Assembly: GCA_015665275.1 (NCBI GenBank)
Contig: JADFAL010000054.1
Coordinates: forward strand, 1 to 64,000
Direction: 5' to 3'
Length of the DNA stretch: 64,000 nt
From: Flavobacteriales bacterium
GTDB taxonomy: Bacteria; Bacteroidota; Bacteroidia; Flavobacteriales_D; Crocinitomicaceae
The notes under the pieces are model-generated. The model ran no database searches. It worked only from the letters and a program-made list of their open reading frames with translations, and was not told the origin of the DNA. A program made the translations under genes and the position numbers. Position 1 is the stretch's first letter. Every line of letters starts with the position of its first letter. Shown here in pieces: positions 19,599-29,168 of this stretch.

Positions 19599-19626
19599 AA
19601 AAAAGGCTACCCATCTCTGGGTAGCC
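19599..19626 (-). terminator. Rho-independent terminator of the VWD-domain gene
   Basis: Perfect 8-base arms GGCTACCC (19605-19612) and GGGTAGCC (19619-19626) enclose a 6-base loop. On the minus strand the hairpin is followed by TTTTTTA (A-run at 19599-19604). It sits just after the stop of the gene ending at 19649. Confidence 0.85.
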
Positions 19627-19648
19627 TCATCTCTATTCTATGGATCAA

Positions 19649-21421
19649 TTATCTTCCTCCACGGCCTCCTCCTCTCGAAGGGGTGCTACGCGGTGTTGAT
19701 CGTGTTGGCGTACTTCGGGTGGGCGTCGATCGCGTTGGTGTTGAGCGAGGGGTACTGCGTGTTGGCGTAGTCCTCGTTGGAGTCGACCTGGTCGGTGTAC
19801 TGCGTTTAGGTGTACTTGTAGGTTCCGATCTTGTAGGCGACGACCAAGTTGATCGTGTGCGTGTTGGCGTTGTTGATCTCGTTGGTTCTTCTTCCTCTTC
19901 CGTTGTAGAAGATGATCCCCAAGAGAATACACGTGTGCGTTTTGGTTCTTCCGTTTCAACGTCTTTTACTGGCGCTGTCTCTTCCGTTGTAACCGTTCCT
20001 CCTGGTGTACGAGGCACTGGAGTTCTTGGTGTGTCAATTCCGTCTGCAGGACGCACTGTTCCTGGCTTAACGTCACCCGGCGTATTCCCGGCTCCTCCCG
20101 GTACACGTGGCGACCCTACCGTTCCAATTGGAACAATCGGTGGCTCTGGATTATCGTTTACAACAGGAGTTCGAATTGGTGTCACAGTCTCTGGTGTTAC
20201 AACAGGCTGACGAATTGGAGGCTCCGGACACGGTGTGATATTCAAATACGCATTGTCGTAAATACATCCATTCAAATCTGCTCCTCTAATTCCTGCATCA
20301 TTACAACGACGTGTTGCTCTGTCGCGACGCACTGGGTCCAAATCGTTCACTGTACGTATTGCACGTGGATACGAGCGATCTGTAAAGAAGAACGTTGATT
20401 GTCCAAATCCGTAATCAAACAATGAAGTTGCTTGTGTAACTCGGTGCTGATCGGCCATATTGCGAATTGCGAAAGCAGATCGATCGCGCTCCCAGTTTTG
20501 ATTGTTGCTTGCAAAGATTCCTCCTGGAGTGCTCCATGCATTGTTATCGAAGTCATTGCGTCCATTTCCGTCAGCGTTCCCAAGAACACCTGATAAATTC
20601 CCTGCCCCACAAGGCACAATATTCACTGAAACGTTGTAGAATGATGTTCCTGAAGTTCTTCCGTCACGAGCCGTAACCGATTCTCCTGTTGGCCAGTCGA
20701 ACATGTATGCACCTCCCGAGCGACGAATGATCCCTCCATTTGGTAAGAAATATTGTCCTCCGGTAACATCCACAGGCTGACCATTTACGCGAAGCGGCAT
20801 AGTCGTATTCATGTCAGGAAAATCTTCTGCGTATAAACAAACGCGATCTCCGTTCATATTCATAGCTACCGCAGTGTTTACAGAAAAATCATCTTGTACA
20901 GGACGTTGACGTGTTTGTACTTCGAAACGATTGTCATCTGCTTTTGTAAGAACGAACTCTCCAACTGCTTGAAAAGAAACGCGTTCTCCATCGTAGGTAA
21001 CTAAGTGTGGATCTCCGTAAGATCTTGCACGGCTCACAGGTCGTCTGTTAATAGAAGTTGCTTCTAACTCTGAACACCCTGATGATTGCACCATATTGTT
21101 GAACTGTGTCCAGAACTGATCGTCTCTTCCGGTTCCTCGGTTGTCTTCTGCAACTTCGAGTAATTCGCTTCTTGTTTCCGCAGGCACAAGTGACATCACA
21201 TCCATTGGAGTAGCGTTCTCCGGAAATGTTCTCACTGGTACTGCAGATTGATCAATAACAGCTGGCATTGCTTCTGCCAACCATGCTCCGCGAATTGGGT
21301 CCCAATCCTGCAATGTTGTTTTAACTTTTTGATAGTCTCCCTCGAATCCTTCACTGCGCTGAGCGTGAATTGTTGTGGTTGCGAGAAAGAGCGCTGATGT
21401 GAAAAGTAATATCTGTCTCAT
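19649..21421 (-). CDS. Exported von Willebrand factor D-domain protein with Arg/Thr/Pro/Ser repeat tail
   Basis: 590 residues. The signal peptide ends near HAQ (residue 21). A VWD domain spans about 130-300: it begins with YGDPHLVTYDG and F..VGEFVL and ends with CGAGNLSGVLGNADGNGRND, with calcium-site-like acidic residues. After the domain, residues 400-470 are Pro/Thr/Val-rich. The last 115 residues are low-complexity and strongly basic, with TPTRST units repeated many times and ending SRGGGRGGR. There is no recognisable T9SS C-terminal domain, unlike its neighbours, so its export route beyond the periplasm is unclear. The tail may bind acidic polymers or the cell wall (inference). Confidence 0.75.
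   Translation of the reverse strand: MRQILLFTSALFLATTTIHAQRSEGFEGDYQKVKTTLQDWDPIRGAWLAEAMPAVIDQSAVPVRTFPENATPMDVMSLVPAETRSELLEVAEDNRGTGRDDQFWTQFNNMVQSSGCSELEATSINRRPVSRARSYGDPHLVTYDGERVSFQAVGEFVLTKADDNRFEVQTRQRPVQDDFSVNTAVAMNMNGDRVCLYAEDFPDMNTTMPLRVNGQPVDVTGGQYFLPNGGIIRRSGGAYMFDWPTGESVTARDGRTSGTSFYNVSVNIVPCGAGNLSGVLGNADGNGRNDFDNNAWSTPGGIFASNNQNWERDRSAFAIRNMADQHRVTQATSLFDYGFGQSTFFFTDRSYPRAIRTVNDLDPVRRDRATRRCNDAGIRGADLNGCIYDNAYLNITPCPEPPIRQPVVTPETVTPIRTPVVNDNPEPPIVPIGTVGSPRVPGGAGNTPGDVKPGTVRPADGIDTPRTPVPRTPGGTVTTEETAPVKDVETEEPKRTRVFSWGSSSTTEEEEEPTRSTTPTRTRSTWSSPTRSEPTSTPKRSTPTRSTPTRTTPTRSTPRSTPTRSTPTRSTPTRSTPRSTPSRGGGRGGR
19677..19871 (-). repeat. Coding minisatellite for the TPTRST tail
   Basis: Degenerate tandem units of about 9 to 18 bases (GTTGGCGTACT-like on the plus strand) encode repeated T-P-T-R-S-T in the minus-strand VWD gene. 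The same repeat opens a long spurious antisense frame rich in Val and Gly on the plus strand. Confidence 0.7.
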
Positions 21422-21581
21422 AATAATTCATTTAAGTCCGCGTAGGGAAATGCAAAACGCGTGCCAAATCTTAATTTATTGTTAAACACTCTCGGAAACA
21501 CAATAAATTCAATCCTTTCACTATGCGTTCATAGAATCTCATTCCGGTAGTTAAGCTCTACAGCTGCTTCCATCAACGATT

Positions 21582-24332
21582 CTAATTAATAACAATTTTC
21601 TTGGTGCCGTTTATATCTCCGCTAATCGTAATCCAATAAATACCAGCCTGTTGTCCTTCAAGATTTAACTCTATCTCGGCGCCTTTTACGTTGGTCAATT
21701 CATGAACCAATCGACCATCGAGGGAGAATACAGAAAGCATAGCATCAGAAACGACACCGTCGAAGTCAATCGTAAACACCCCATCAGATGGATTTGGGTA
21801 CACATTAAAATCATCCTCTGTCAAGTCTGCCAACCCTAAGAAACAACTTGGAATCGTATCAATATACGTATTGAATACTGTGTTGGTAAAGATTGGGGCA
21901 TTGAAATCAAAGTAAATGGCAACATTGTTTTCTACAATTGTATTATCTGAAAGTCCCGGCAATGGGTCAATTTCAAAAATAAAATACCCATGACTCTCAG
22001 GTTCATTAGAGGTACTATCCGGAAGGTTAATGTTATCGAATCGGAAATCGACCACATTGTTCGGAAATACTTCAACGTACATGGGATCGCTCTCGGCTAT
22101 AACGCGAATTGAACTCGCATCCAGATTCGGATCAATGGTATCACGCACTCGAATATCAAAAGCCTGATACGTTCCTGTATTTTGGAAGTGCACTGTATAC
22201 GTCAAGGTCTCATCCTTTTGAGTATAGTGTTCCTCGCATTCCCCGGCTGGATATACCTCTTTGTAATTTGGATCATAGGCAGCAACAATTACTTCACAGT
22301 ATTCTTTGATATTATTCAATGGATTTATATCCGTCGAATCCGGAAGTATTGACACATTGTAACAGGTCGTTGCTCCAAGTAGTGCATTTTGACTTATCGT
22401 TCCCGAAATAAAAATATCCATATGCGGATCGGAATACGTTGCACTTGCAAAATCCCAAAATAACGTATCGCCATTTACTTGAGTTGGTGGAATACTTGTT
22501 GAATAGGATGGATCCATCGCATCTGAGAGGACGAACGATACCTCTCCGCTTTGTGGAGTACAACCAGCATTACTTGCATCAATCCAAATATCAAAAGGCT
22601 GACCGGCAATAAAGGTTGTATTGATGGCATTGATTTGTAAATCATATCCTGTATACGTTGAAGGCTCATTCACTAAGTAGGACGATTGCAGTGTACAACC
22701 GAGAGCATCTGTTACTTCAACTTGGTAAATCCCCCCTGAAGTCACAAGTGCATTCGAACTATCCGAAGGAGGTGTGTTGTTCCATTGATATGTATAAGGA
22801 GGTGTACCCAAATGCGTTGTTGTAGCAATAAAACCGGGGCCCGAACAGGAAACATCTACAACACTATCGGGCAGGTTAAATGTATTTCCACACGGACCTT
22901 GTTGGTACTTCATTAGGTAATCATCGGTATAATTAAATCCTGTTGTAAGAATAACATCATTCGGACTGGGGTCAATATCCGTGCTTTCGTAGAAGTTTCG
23001 GTACAGGTACACATTAAAATTATCATCCAGTGCAAAAAAGTCTTGAGAACCGAGATTGTCTGTGTATCCGCCAACACTAAATTCCCACACAAAATTTCCG
23101 GCGGAATCCAGTTTTAAGACAAAATTGTCGATATACTGCGTATTGTCGTATGATGTATCCAAATACTGTACGAAAGGATCGGGATCAAAATCCACTATTC
23201 CCAAGTACTCACCTCCTATGAAAACATTGTCCAAAGGATCTAGTTTGATTCCTTTCGTACGACCAAAGCCTACAGCGATCGATTCAATAGTTCGTTGCCA
23301 GATTAGGTTCCCCGCGCTATCGAGACGATGTAATATGAGATCGCCACCATTAAGCGACATGCCTTCTAAACGCGTAGTGAAAATATCCCCACTATCATTT
23401 GAAGTAATATCCATAACATGATTCCAAATCCCTTCGCTTGTCGTTTGTTTCCAAAGATGATTTCCCATTGGATCTAATTTGTGAAGGAAAGAAGAAGTGG
23501 AATCACCGATATCAACAACGTGCCAATCTGTTCCGGGGCCAAAATCAAAATCCATGGAATCTTTCACCAGCCCACCAATCAAAACGTTCTCGTTCACATC
23601 GGTGTAAACATCAAACACCCACCCTTTATCGTAAGCGCGATGCCACTGATATGCGCCTGTTACATCATACTTCACAACAAAACCAGTTTGTTGATTCGGC
23701 GCATTAAATATTGTCGGCGTACCGTTCGTATTCAAGTCATATTCTCCGTGCGCGAAACCACCTATATATATATTTTGGTTATCATCGATGTGCATGCTAT
23801 TGAAGCGAATTTGATCACCAGGAACATAATTCTGAGGAGTGATCAATGCATCTACATCCACAAAGTTTCCAGCTGAGTCTAGCTGTAACAAAAAGTAAGT
23901 GCTTTCTGTATATGTTTGGTTATAAACTCCCGGGCCTGGATCCAAGTCCATAGTAACTCCTGCACCCAGTCCACCGAATATAAATATGTCGCCAGCATCG
24001 TTCAATTCTGTTTGATAGATGGTCCATGGTGCTCCGTCATAATGAACTTCCCAGTTAAGGTTTCCGGAAGTGTCGTATTCAGCAAAATAATGTACTGGTG
24101 AACCAAACGCTCCTATCTCATTCACAGCAGGTCCGAAATCAATGTCAATAACTCCACTACGTGCTCCGCTAATTAACAAATTGTTCTGAGGCGTATGTAA
24201 AATCTCATAGACCGTTCCAGAAATATTAGGCGTCCCAGAATTCATTCCCCACACCAAATCAGGCTTTGGAGGCACTTGTCCAAATGCACCTGTTGTAATA
24301 AGAATAGATATAAATAGTACTAGTACTTTCAT
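21582..24332 (-). CDS. Secreted SBBP-like beta-propeller protein with T9SS type A sorting domain
   Basis: The start is set at 24332 because MKVLVLFISILITTGAFGQ is a clear signal peptide; the in-frame upstream extension runs into the nqrF terminator. The 916-residue product has propeller-like repeats (LDSAGNFVWE, YDTSGNLNWE, LDPMGNHLWK) in residues 20-510. A short segment around CTLQSSYLVNEPS (about 570) resembles SprB-type repeats. A DUF11/DUF7619-like domain (about 700-830, YDPNYKEVYPAG, YTVHFQNTGT) follows. The end (FNVYPNPSDGVF to NGTKKIVIN) is a type A T9SS signal. It is likely a cell-surface protein of unknown ligand. Confidence 0.82.
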   Translation of the reverse strand: MKVLVLFISILITTGAFGQVPPKPDLVWGMNSGTPNISGTVYEILHTPQNNLLISGARSGVIDIDFGPAVNEIGAFGSPVHYFAEYDTSGNLNWEVHYDGAPWTIYQTELNDAGDIFIFGGLGAGVTMDLDPGPGVYNQTYTESTYFLLQLDSAGNFVDVDALITPQNYVPGDQIRFNSMHIDDNQNIYIGGFAHGEYDLNTNGTPTIFNAPNQQTGFVVKYDVTGAYQWHRAYDKGWVFDVYTDVNENVLIGGLVKDSMDFDFGPGTDWHVVDIGDSTSSFLHKLDPMGNHLWKQTTSEGIWNHVMDITSNDSGDIFTTRLEGMSLNGGDLILHRLDSAGNLIWQRTIESIAVGFGRTKGIKLDPLDNVFIGGEYLGIVDFDPDPFVQYLDTSYDNTQYIDNFVLKLDSAGNFVWEFSVGGYTDNLGSQDFFALDDNFNVYLYRNFYESTDIDPSPNDVILTTGFNYTDDYLMKYQQGPCGNTFNLPDSVVDVSCSGPGFIATTTHLGTPPYTYQWNNTPPSDSSNALVTSGGIYQVEVTDALGCTLQSSYLVNEPSTYTGYDLQINAINTTFIAGQPFDIWIDASNAGCTPQSGEVSFVLSDAMDPSYSTSIPPTQVNGDTLFWDFASATYSDPHMDIFISGTISQNALLGATTCYNVSILPDSTDINPLNNIKEYCEVIVAAYDPNYKEVYPAGECEEHYTQKDETLTYTVHFQNTGTYQAFDIRVRDTIDPNLDASSIRVIAESDPMYVEVFPNNVVDFRFDNINLPDSTSNEPESHGYFIFEIDPLPGLSDNTIVENNVAIYFDFNAPIFTNTVFNTYIDTIPSCFLGLADLTEDDFNVYPNPSDGVFTIDFDGVVSDAMLSVFSLDGRLVHELTNVKGAEIELNLEGQQAGIYWITISGDINGTKKIVIN

Positions 24333-24383
24333 CTTCGGCCTCAACTTTAGAGTATCCCAATTTACAGTTTTTTCAATGAACAA

Positions 24384-24417
24384 AAAAGCCCTGACATTTC
24401 TCAATATCAGGGCTTTT
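24384..24417 (-). terminator. Strong, probably bidirectional terminator after nqrF
   Basis: Perfect 11-base arms AAAAGCCCTGA (24384-24394) and TCAGGGCTTTT (24407-24417) flank a 12-base loop. T-runs follow on the minus strand. It closes the nqr operon 17 bases beyond the nqrF stop. Confidence 0.9.
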
Positions 24418-24433
24418 ATATATCTCGTTGGGA

Positions 24434-25735
24434 TTATCCTCCGAAGTCGTCGAAACGAACATTCTCTGGTGGTACACCCCATTCGTCACACATGTTCAGA
24501 ACAGCTTGGTTCATCAAAGGAGGTCCACAGAAGTAGAATTCAATATCCTCTGGTGCCTCATGCTTCTCCAAGTACTCATCGATTACAGCTTGGTGAACAA
24601 ATCCTAAGAATCCGTCTCCTGCTTCATCGTCCATATCTTTCTTAACTACCCAATTATCTTCTTCCAATGGTTCTGATAATACCATGTAGAATTTGAAGTT
24701 CGGGAAGTCTTTTTCCAAATCACGGAAGTAGTGAATGTAGAACAACTCTTCACGAGAACGTCCACCATACCAGTACGTCACTTTACGATCTGTTTTCAAT
24801 GTCTTGAACAGTTCGTATAAATGTGAACGCATTGGCGCCATTCCTGCTCCACCACCGATATAAAGCATCTCTGCATCAGACTCGTTGATAAAGAACTCAC
24901 CGTAAGGTCCTGAAATAATAGCGTCGTCACCTTCTTTCAAATTAAAGATGTACGATGATGCTACTCCTGGATTTACATTCATCCAAGCATTTCGGTTACG
25001 ATCCCATGGTGGTGTCGCAACTCGAACATTCAGCATAATGCGACGTCCTTCAGCTGGGTAAGAAGCCATTGAATAGGCACGAACAACATCCTCGTCATTC
25101 TTCATTACCAAATCCCAAAGACCGAATTTATCCCACGCTGACTGAAATTTGTTCGGCTCACCTGGGTGATCTTGTGGATGTGCTGAAATATCCATGTCTT
25201 TGTAGTTCACTACGGTATTAGGGATTTTAATCTGGATGTATCCTCCAGCTTTGTAATCCATATCCTCTGGAATTTCAACGATAAACTCTTTAATGAAGGT
25301 TGCTACGTTGTAGTTCGAAACTACTTTCGCTGTCCATTCTTTGATACCAAGAACTTCTTCCTCCACGTGAATCTTCATGTCCTCTTTTACCTTTACCTGG
25401 CATCCAAGGCGCATTCCTTTTGCGATTTCTTTACGAGAGAAGTGAGGTTCTTCTGTCGGAAGAATGTTTCCTCCTCCTTCATGTACTTCACAAAGACACT
25501 GTACACAAGTACCTCCACCTCCACATGCCGAAGGCAAGAAGATTCCGTTGCTTCCAAGTGTACTTAGCAGTGTTCCTCCACCATCAACTTCGATAACTTT
25601 CTCACCATCGTTGATGTCAATTTTAATCTTTCCAGCCGGAGATAGTTTTGCTTTTACGAATAGCAACATTGATACAAGTACCAAAATAACTACCAAGAAG
25701 GCTATGATCGTAATTCCAATTGTCATTATATCCAT
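24434..25735 (-). CDS. nqrF: Na+-translocating NADH:quinone reductase subunit F
   Basis: 433 residues. An N-terminal membrane anchor (about 5-27) is followed by a 2Fe-2S ferredoxin domain with C71, C77, C80 and C112 (CGGGGTCVQC...GC). The FAD/NADH-binding reductase part then shows RAYSMASYP (FAD), GGGAGMAPMRSH and the C-terminal FCGPPLMNQAV to FDDFGG. NqrF takes electrons from NADH and passes them through FAD and the iron-sulfur cluster into the membrane complex that pumps sodium. It is the last gene of a complete nqrABCDEF operon. Confidence 0.97.
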   Translation of the reverse strand: MDIMTIGITIIAFLVVILVLVSMLLFVKAKLSPAGKIKIDINDGEKVIEVDGGGTLLSTLGSNGIFLPSACGGGGTCVQCLCEVHEGGGNILPTEEPHFSRKEIAKGMRLGCQVKVKEDMKIHVEEEVLGIKEWTAKVVSNYNVATFIKEFIVEIPEDMDYKAGGYIQIKIPNTVVNYKDMDISAHPQDHPGEPNKFQSAWDKFGLWDLVMKNDEDVVRAYSMASYPAEGRRIMLNVRVATPPWDRNRNAWMNVNPGVASSYIFNLKEGDDAIISGPYGEFFINESDAEMLYIGGGAGMAPMRSHLYELFKTLKTDRKVTYWYGGRSREELFYIHYFRDLEKDFPNFKFYMVLSEPLEEDNWVVKKDMDDEAGDGFLGFVHQAVIDEYLEKHEAPEDIEFYFCGPPLMNQAVLNMCDEWGVPPENVRFDDFGG

Positions 25736-25747
25736 GATATCTTCTTT

Positions 25748-26461
25748 TTATTCTCCGTTGTTATTTACAGCTCCTACTTCAGGGTTGGCATTTTGATCTA
25801 CCAACTCTGTTTGCGGTTCGCCTGCGTCTTCTTTCTCTGTTCCTTCGCTCGTATATTTGATTCCCATGAAACTCATGAACGCGATTCCCATCAATCCTGT
25901 GATGATAAATGTGATTCCCAATCCACGCAGCGGTCCCGGAACATTCGAGTAACGAATCTTCTCACGAATTGCTGCAATGGCAACAATCGCAATGAACCAA
26001 CCAATTCCAGACCCTAACGAGAATGCTGTTGCGTCAAGGATTGTTGAATACTGACGTTCTTGCATGAAGAGTGCTCCACCCAAGATTGAACAGTTTACTG
26101 CGATAAGTGGAAGGAAGATTCCCAAGGCTCCGTAAAGCGCTGGTGCAAATTTCTCTACCAACATCTCTACCAATTGTACGATAGATGCTACAACGGCAAT
26201 AAACATGATAAATGAAAGGAAGCTAAGATCCATGTCAGGGTAACCTGCCCATCCTAATGCTCCTTCTTTCAATAAATAGTTTTCCAATAAGTAGTTCACC
26301 GGAACTGTCACGAATAATACGAATATTACCGCCGCTCCAAGACCTACTGCTGTTTTAACCGTTTTTGACACGGCTAAGTACGAACACATTCCCAAGAAGT
26401 ATGCAAAAATCATATTCTCGGAGAAGATCGCTTTTACGAATATATCGATAGTACTTTCCAT
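25748..26461 (-). CDS. nqrE: Na+-translocating NADH:quinone reductase subunit E
   Basis: A 237-residue membrane protein with six expected helices. It carries the family features FAYFLGMCSYLAVSK and AVNCSILGGALFMQER, with conserved cysteines that together with NqrD bind the intramembrane iron centre. It is longer than the typical ~200-residue NqrE because of a hydrophilic acidic tail after the last helix (from about residue 205: YTSEGTEKEDAGEPQTE...). It is 12 bases upstream of nqrF. Confidence 0.96.
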   Translation of the reverse strand: MESTIDIFVKAIFSENMIFAYFLGMCSYLAVSKTVKTAVGLGAAVIFVLFVTVPVNYLLENYLLKEGALGWAGYPDMDLSFLSFIMFIAVVASIVQLVEMLVEKFAPALYGALGIFLPLIAVNCSILGGALFMQERQYSTILDATAFSLGSGIGWFIAIVAIAAIREKIRYSNVPGPLRGLGITFIITGLMGIAFMSFMGIKYTSEGTEKEDAGEPQTELVDQNANPEVGAVNNNGE

Positions 26462-26481
26462 TTCTTTCTCTCTTTAATCGT

Positions 26482-27165
26482 TTAGTGCTCTTCGATCAAT
26501 GCTTTGTTACGAGCGCGTTGTACCCAAATAATGATACCTACGATGATCAAGGCCATTGGAGGCAAAATCATCATGTTGTTGTTTACGTATCCAAGTGAAT
26601 ACAATCCGTTTCCTTCGATGTAATCTCCAAAAATTGGGAATCCCCAAAGTGTACCTGAACCAAACAACTCGCGCACTACCGCTACGAGAATCAAAATCCA
26701 TGCATACCCAAATGAGTTCCCAAGTCCATCCATTAATGAAGGGCCTACTTTGTTCCCCATTGCGAAAGCTTCGAAACGTCCCATAATAATACAGTTCGTA
26801 ATGATCAACCCTACAAATACCGAGAGTTTCTCTGAAACATCTGGTACAAATGCTGCGAGCATGAGATCAACAATAATTACCAATGACGCTACAACTACCA
26901 ATTGAACAATAATTCGAATTCGCGATGGAATCAAATTACGCAACAAGGAAATGACCATGTTACCCAATGCTAGAACAAACAATACGGATACTGACATCCA
27001 GAACGCCTGTTCTACCTGCACTGTAATCGCCAATGCAGAACAGATTCCCAATACCTGAATGGTGATAGGGTTATTGTCCGTTAGCGGATCCGTAACCAGT
27101 TTTCTATTCTTTTTCGAGAATAGCGACTCACGAGGAGCTTTTGATTTTTCTGCTACTTCACTCAT
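26482..27165 (-). CDS. nqrD: Na+-translocating NADH:quinone reductase subunit D
   Basis: A 227-residue multi-helix membrane subunit. It shows PLTDNNPITIQVLGICSALA, VGLIITNCIIMGRFEAFA (conserved Cys in the half-helix) and a hydrophobic C-terminal region, all typical of NqrD. NqrD and NqrE are inverted homologues around an iron site and form part of the sodium path. About 25 hydrophilic N-terminal residues precede the standard start of homology. It lies 20 bases upstream of nqrE. Confidence 0.96.
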   Translation of the reverse strand: MSEVAEKSKAPRESLFSKKNRKLVTDPLTDNNPITIQVLGICSALAITVQVEQAFWMSVSVLFVLALGNMVISLLRNLIPSRIRIIVQLVVVASLVIIVDLMLAAFVPDVSEKLSVFVGLIITNCIIMGRFEAFAMGNKVGPSLMDGLGNSFGYAWILILVAVVRELFGSGTLWGFPIFGDYIEGNGLYSLGYVNNNMMILPPMALIIVGIIIWVQRARNKALIEEH

Positions 27166-27171
27166 ATCCTC

Positions 27172-27918
27172 TTACTTAAGTGTTTTGAAATATTCGATGT
27201 ACGGCTTCAACCCTCGGTTCACCATTTCTTCCACTCCTTTGGAAGTAATCGTTCCACCAGTAATTCCGTCAATTTTCACAGGCTCTTTTGCTCCTGAATT
27301 GTCTTTTACAATTTCGAACTTGACAGGGTTTCCTTCATCATCCGTGATTTTCTCTCCGATCCAACGATCAATAAAGAATCCTTGCTTGATCTCTGCTCCC
27401 AATCCTGGAGTTTCTGTTTTGTGATCGAATGTTGCTCCTTTAATGGAACGCATATCGTCATCCAAACAGATGTTTCCCCAAACGGGTCCCCAAAGACCTT
27501 TTCCAACTACTGGAATTACATAAGACTTCTTTCCTTCGGCATCAGTACTGATGAACAATGGAAAACTTTTGTCTTCATCTTTCAAGGTTTTGTCTCGGAA
27601 TTCTTTTTTGATATCAATATCCAAAATGTCATCTCCTTTGATATCTTCTTTCACCTCTCCTTTGAAATTCAAAACTACAGCGTCTTCTAATCTCACCAAC
27701 TCATCGAACATGGCCGTGGCGTTCTTACGCGTTACTTTGTCAGCTTCTTTCTCAGGAAGGATTGCTTTAAGAATATCCATTTTCTTCTTAACCGCCTCGT
27801 TCTTTTCCTGGAATGGCTTTGTTGCCATGGCAACACCTGCCAGAATCGTACCTACAACTACAACCAATGCAATTGCAAATCCGAAAGTATAACCGTTACT
27901 ATCTTTATTTATCGCCAT
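27172..27918 (-). CDS. nqrC: Na+-translocating NADH:quinone reductase subunit C
   Basis: 248 residues with one N-terminal membrane helix (about 12-32) and a periplasmic domain. The covalent FMN site ([ST]GxT) reads TGGT with attachment threonine T223, in DGITGGTITSKG. KTETPGLGAEI (about 167-177) is another conserved NqrC stretch. It sits 6 bases before nqrD and 3 bases after nqrB in operon order. Confidence 0.96.
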   Translation of the reverse strand: MAINKDSNGYTFGFAIALVVVVGTILAGVAMATKPFQEKNEAVKKKMDILKAILPEKEADKVTRKNATAMFDELVRLEDAVVLNFKGEVKEDIKGDDILDIDIKKEFRDKTLKDEDKSFPLFISTDAEGKKSYVIPVVGKGLWGPVWGNICLDDDMRSIKGATFDHKTETPGLGAEIKQGFFIDRWIGEKITDDEGNPVKFEIVKDNSGAKEPVKIDGITGGTITSKGVEEMVNRGLKPYIEYFKTLK

Positions 27919-27921
27919 GAC

Positions 27922-29151
27922 TTATGCAGTTTTTAATCGTTTCATTCTACGTTTCACATTGGCCTGAACCACGTAGTGATCAATAATTGGTGCCATTACG
28001 TTCATGAAGAGAATCGCAAGCATTACTCCTTCTGGGTACGCAGGGTTCAATACACGAATCAATATGGCGACGACTCCCGCAAGGAACCCGTAAATTAGTT
28101 TTCCAATATTCGTTTGAGCAGCGGTCACTGGATCGGTTGCCATAAACACGGCACCGAATGCGAATCCTCCAATTAATAGGTGGTATTCAGCTCCTAGATC
28201 GAAGTAAGGATTTCCTCCTACTGCGTTCAAAACAATTCCCATCAGCCATCCTCCTGCGAAGAAAGACGCCATGATACGAAGTGAACCAACTCCAGTGAAA
28301 AGCAAAATTGCCGCTCCAATCATAATAGCGATGAACGAAGTCTCTCCAATAGATCCAGGGATCATACCGATCATCGAATCCATCAAAGAATAATTGTTCT
28401 CAAATGCACTGACGGCGGTTTCGCTGGTGACGACATCTCCTGCGACGGTCATCTTATCCGTCATGAAGGAGGCGGCATCTCCAAGGGCTGTTGCTCCTGA
28501 AAAACCATCTATTCCACCTGTTTCTTCCAATCCACTCATCCAAACTTTGTCTCCTGACATGGAAGTTGGATATGCGAAGAATAAGAATGCTCGTGCTGTT
28601 AATGCAATATTTAGGATGTTCATCCCTGTACCACCGAAAATCTCTTTACCAATAATAACGGCAAAAATTGTAGCAACCGCGACCATCCAAAGTGGAACGT
28701 CTGCCGGCATAATTAAAGGAATCAACATTCCTGAAACCAAGAAGCCTTCATGTAGTGCGTGTCCGCGTCGTAATGCAAAGATGAATTCGACTGTTAACCC
28801 TGCTCCATATGATACAATGATCATTGGAACTACGATCATTGCACCACGCCAGATTTTTGTCCCTTGATCTGCCCAGAAAGGAATATCACGACTCCCCATT
28901 TCAACAGCCAAGTCCCAGTGACCTGCGTTGTACATTCCGAACAATAAAGCCGGAATCATTGCGAAAATCACGGTAACCATCGTACGCTTCAAGTCGACAC
29001 CGTCACGGATGTGCGAACCTCTCTTTGTTGTATGATTTGGCGTAAATGCCAATGTCAAGAAAGATTCAAAGACCGGATTCCATTTTTCAAACTTACCTCC
29101 TTTGGCAAATTTAGGTTCCTGTTTATGAACTATTTTTTCTAAAAATTTCAC
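27922..29151 (-). CDS. nqrB: Na+-translocating NADH:quinone reductase subunit B
   Basis: A 409-residue membrane subunit with about ten helices. The N-terminal cytoplasmic part has AFTPNHTTKRGSHIRDG. The FMN attachment motif is seen as GFSGATALGD (S218-G-A-T221), T221 carrying the flavin by family rule. FMATDPVTAAQT and the C-terminal LNPAYPEGVMLAILFMN are also conserved. NqrB forms the main sodium channel and quinone site with NqrA. Confidence 0.97.
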   Translation of the reverse strand: MKFLEKIVHKQEPKFAKGGKFEKWNPVFESFLTLAFTPNHTTKRGSHIRDGVDLKRTMVTVIFAMIPALLFGMYNAGHWDLAVEMGSRDIPFWADQGTKIWRGAMIVVPMIIVSYGAGLTVEFIFALRRGHALHEGFLVSGMLIPLIMPADVPLWMVAVATIFAVIIGKEIFGGTGMNILNIALTARAFLFFAYPTSMSGDKVWMSGLEETGGIDGFSGATALGDAASFMTDKMTVAGDVVTSETAVSAFENNYSLMDSMIGMIPGSIGETSFIAIMIGAAILLFTGVGSLRIMASFFAGGWLMGIVLNAVGGNPYFDLGAEYHLLIGGFAFGAVFMATDPVTAAQTNIGKLIYGFLAGVVAILIRVLNPAYPEGVMLAILFMNVMAPIIDHYVVQANVKRRMKRLKTA

Positions 29152-29168
29152 TGTAACTGAATTTTAGT

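Noticed and set aside
19683-20210. Long plus-strand frame rich in Val and Gly opposite the VWD gene
   Set aside because: It arises from the TPTRST-coding repeat read on the other strand; no signal, no domain, and the minus-strand gene explains the region.
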